Positions 23,472 to 24,467 of a stretch of DNA of 24,467 bases are shown piece by piece. Source of the DNA: Chrysochromulina tobinii (taxonomy: Eukaryota > Haptophyta > Prymnesiales > Chrysochromulinaceae); assembly GCA_001275005.1 (NCBI GenBank), contig JWZX01002035.1:1-24467 (forward strand), in the 5' to 3' direction. Each line of letters opens with the position of its first letter. Position 1 is the stretch's first letter. The notes beneath the pieces were generated by a model. That model did not search any database. It had not been told where the DNA came from and saw only the letters and a program-made list of their open reading frames with translations. The translations under genes and the position numbers were made by a program.

Positions 23472-24467
23472 ATGTCTCTACCGCCGGCTGATGCATTCAG
23501 TCGGCTCATGATGAAAAAGCGCCCGGCAGAGGCGCAGCCAGTGCCCTCCAACTCCAAGGCGACCAAGGCGACCGAGTCCAAGGCAAAGAAGACGAACGCA
23601 GCTGGTGGAGAATTAGGTTCTCACAGCCCAGCGCCACCGACAGGAGTGGCTGTCACGCCGATGACGGAAAACACATGTTACATACCCGCGGCTGCGGCCA
23701 CAACACCAAATGCGCCCGATGCCGTAATTACCGAGGCGATGTTGGCGGAGGTAGCTGCAAAGGCCAACGCGTCTCGAGAGGCGGCCGAGGCAAAACTGGC
23801 GGCAGCGGCGGCCCTCAAAGAACACGCGGCCGCCATTCGCGCCGCGAATGCTGAGAAGGCAGCGGCCAAGGCAGCAGCGAGGCGCGCAGCATCCGAGGGA
23901 GCGAGCTCAGCGATGGCCGCAGACTGCGCCGACGCTCCCGCTGTAGTACCGCAGCAGCAGCAGATGGCCGTGAATTCGCAGATGGCCGTGAATTCGCGAG
24001 CAGTTTTGGCGCCCGGGGCTGTGCCTGTCTTCGAGACAAGCGGCGCCAAAGAGGCGGACGCGCTCGTGCTGCCAACGGAGCTGGAGCTCGAGGTGGCGGC
24101 TCCGTCCGAAGCTGCAGCTTCTGGCAGCGGCCAGGCAGATGGCGGATCGAGCGTCCTTGTACCGTCCAGTGCGACGGCGTCGTCCGCGGCCGCTGCCGAC
24201 GTAATCGACACTGTCGACGACGTCGATCCTCTGCGCACCAAAGAGGATGGGAAGAAGGAAGAGGCGACCTCCGCTGCCGAGCCCGCGCACAGGCCTCGGC
24301 GGCAGGAGACGTCCAAGATGAGTGGAAGCAGCAGCGTGGAGTCGGGTAAGAGCCCAGCCGGCAAGCCGCCGAACGGCGAGGGCGCCAAGGAGCTCGAGCG
24401 CTTCAAGGGAGTGCTCAAGCTGCTCTTCAAGCACAAGGAGGTGGATCCGTTTCTCGAGCCGGTCGAC
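23472..24467 (+). CDS. Bromodomain-containing protein, N-terminal part (runs off the window)
   Basis: From ATG 23472 the frame is open for 332 codons to the last base of the window without a stop. It begins MSLPPADAFSRLMMKKRPAE. It is then Lys/Ala/Ser-rich and disordered in appearance, with an Ala/Lys/Glu helical stretch at about residues 87-140 (EVAAKANASREAAEAKLAAA) and acidic and Ser-rich parts. Just before the edge it reads ELERFKGVLKLLFKHKEVDP then FLEPVD, which matches the first helix of a bromodomain (xxLLxxLxxxxxxxPFxxPVD). The rest of the domain is outside the window. Such proteins read acetyl-lysine on histones, so a nuclear chromatin role is inferred. Alternative: another basic disordered protein, if the match is chance. 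Confidence 0.65.
   Translation, partial: MSLPPADAFSRLMMKKRPAEAQPVPSNSKATKATESKAKKTNAAGGELGSHSPAPPTGVAVTPMTENTCYIPAAAATTPNAPDAVITEAMLAEVAAKANASREAAEAKLAAAAALKEHAAAIRAANAEKAAAKAAARRAASEGASSAMAADCADAPAVVPQQQQMAVNSQMAVNSRAVLAPGAVPVFETSGAKEADALVLPTELELEVAAPSEAAASGSGQADGGSSVLVPSSATASSAAAADVIDTVDDVDPLRTKEDGKKEEATSAAEPAHRPRRQETSKMSGSSSVESGKSPAGKPPNGEGAKELERFKGVLKLLFKHKEVDPFLEPVD

Noticed and set aside
1-24467. Viral or transposase genes behind the intron repeats
   Set aside because: No transposase, reverse transcriptase, integrase or capsid-like sequence is visible in any frame. If elements are mobile, the enzyme must be elsewhere.

Overview
The window is nuclear DNA of a GC-rich eukaryotic alga, most likely one with a secondary plastid. 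A haptophyte is my best guess and a pelagophyte or similar alga is possible. The evidence is spliceosomal GT-AG introns, a peroxisomal PTS2 receptor, a plastid-type lipoamide dehydrogenase with a signal-plus-transit-like leader, AP2 and GARP DNA-binding domains, and Pro/Ser-rich C+T-biased low-complexity tracts. All supported genes lie on the + strand.

Layout. 1-590 is a C-rich low-complexity tract. 590-798 is an AT-richer leader or promoter-like stretch. 799-14125 is one giant split gene that I model as 25 exons and 24 GT-AG introns. The exons total 9684 nt with consistent phases and encode about 3227 aa. The product has a signal peptide, about nine IPT/TIG repeats, a Cys-rich module, a degenerate Roc-type GTPase domain, Pro- and Gly-rich linkers, a coiled-coil-like stretch, a YWTD/LDLR-B-like segment and armadillo-like repeats. 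14126-15136 is low-complexity and minisatellite DNA. 15137-18075 is an intronless transcription-factor-like gene (two AP2-like domains plus a C-terminal GARP/SHLQKY Myb domain) whose frame is broken by an exact 11-bp tandem duplication. 18577-19728 is a HAD-hydrolase/ankyrin fusion lacking HAD motif I. 20358-22034 is plastid-type dihydrolipoyl dehydrogenase (two exons). 22374-23372 is PEX7. 23472 to the window end is the start of a bromodomain protein.

The most unusual content is in the introns of the giant gene. Many consist of a copy of the adjoining exon border (17-44 nt in the clearest cases, 83-100% identical) joined to one of two recurring cores. One core is a tandem array of a roughly 10-nt unit (CTGATGACCT and variants), usually ending ...CTCATCAG. 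The other is a TGCATGCA...GCTCACCACGGCG...CTTCCCCACAG module. At least two sites carry stacked copies. This looks like an active or recent intron-creating process (introner-like insertion or AGGT-centred tandem duplication) concentrated in one gene, while the neighbouring genes have no intron or one ordinary intron.

The genes do not form an obvious pathway. They are a normal eukaryotic neighbourhood: a surface/adhesion-like giant protein, two nuclear regulators, a metabolic enzyme of the plastid, a peroxisomal import receptor and a HAD protein.
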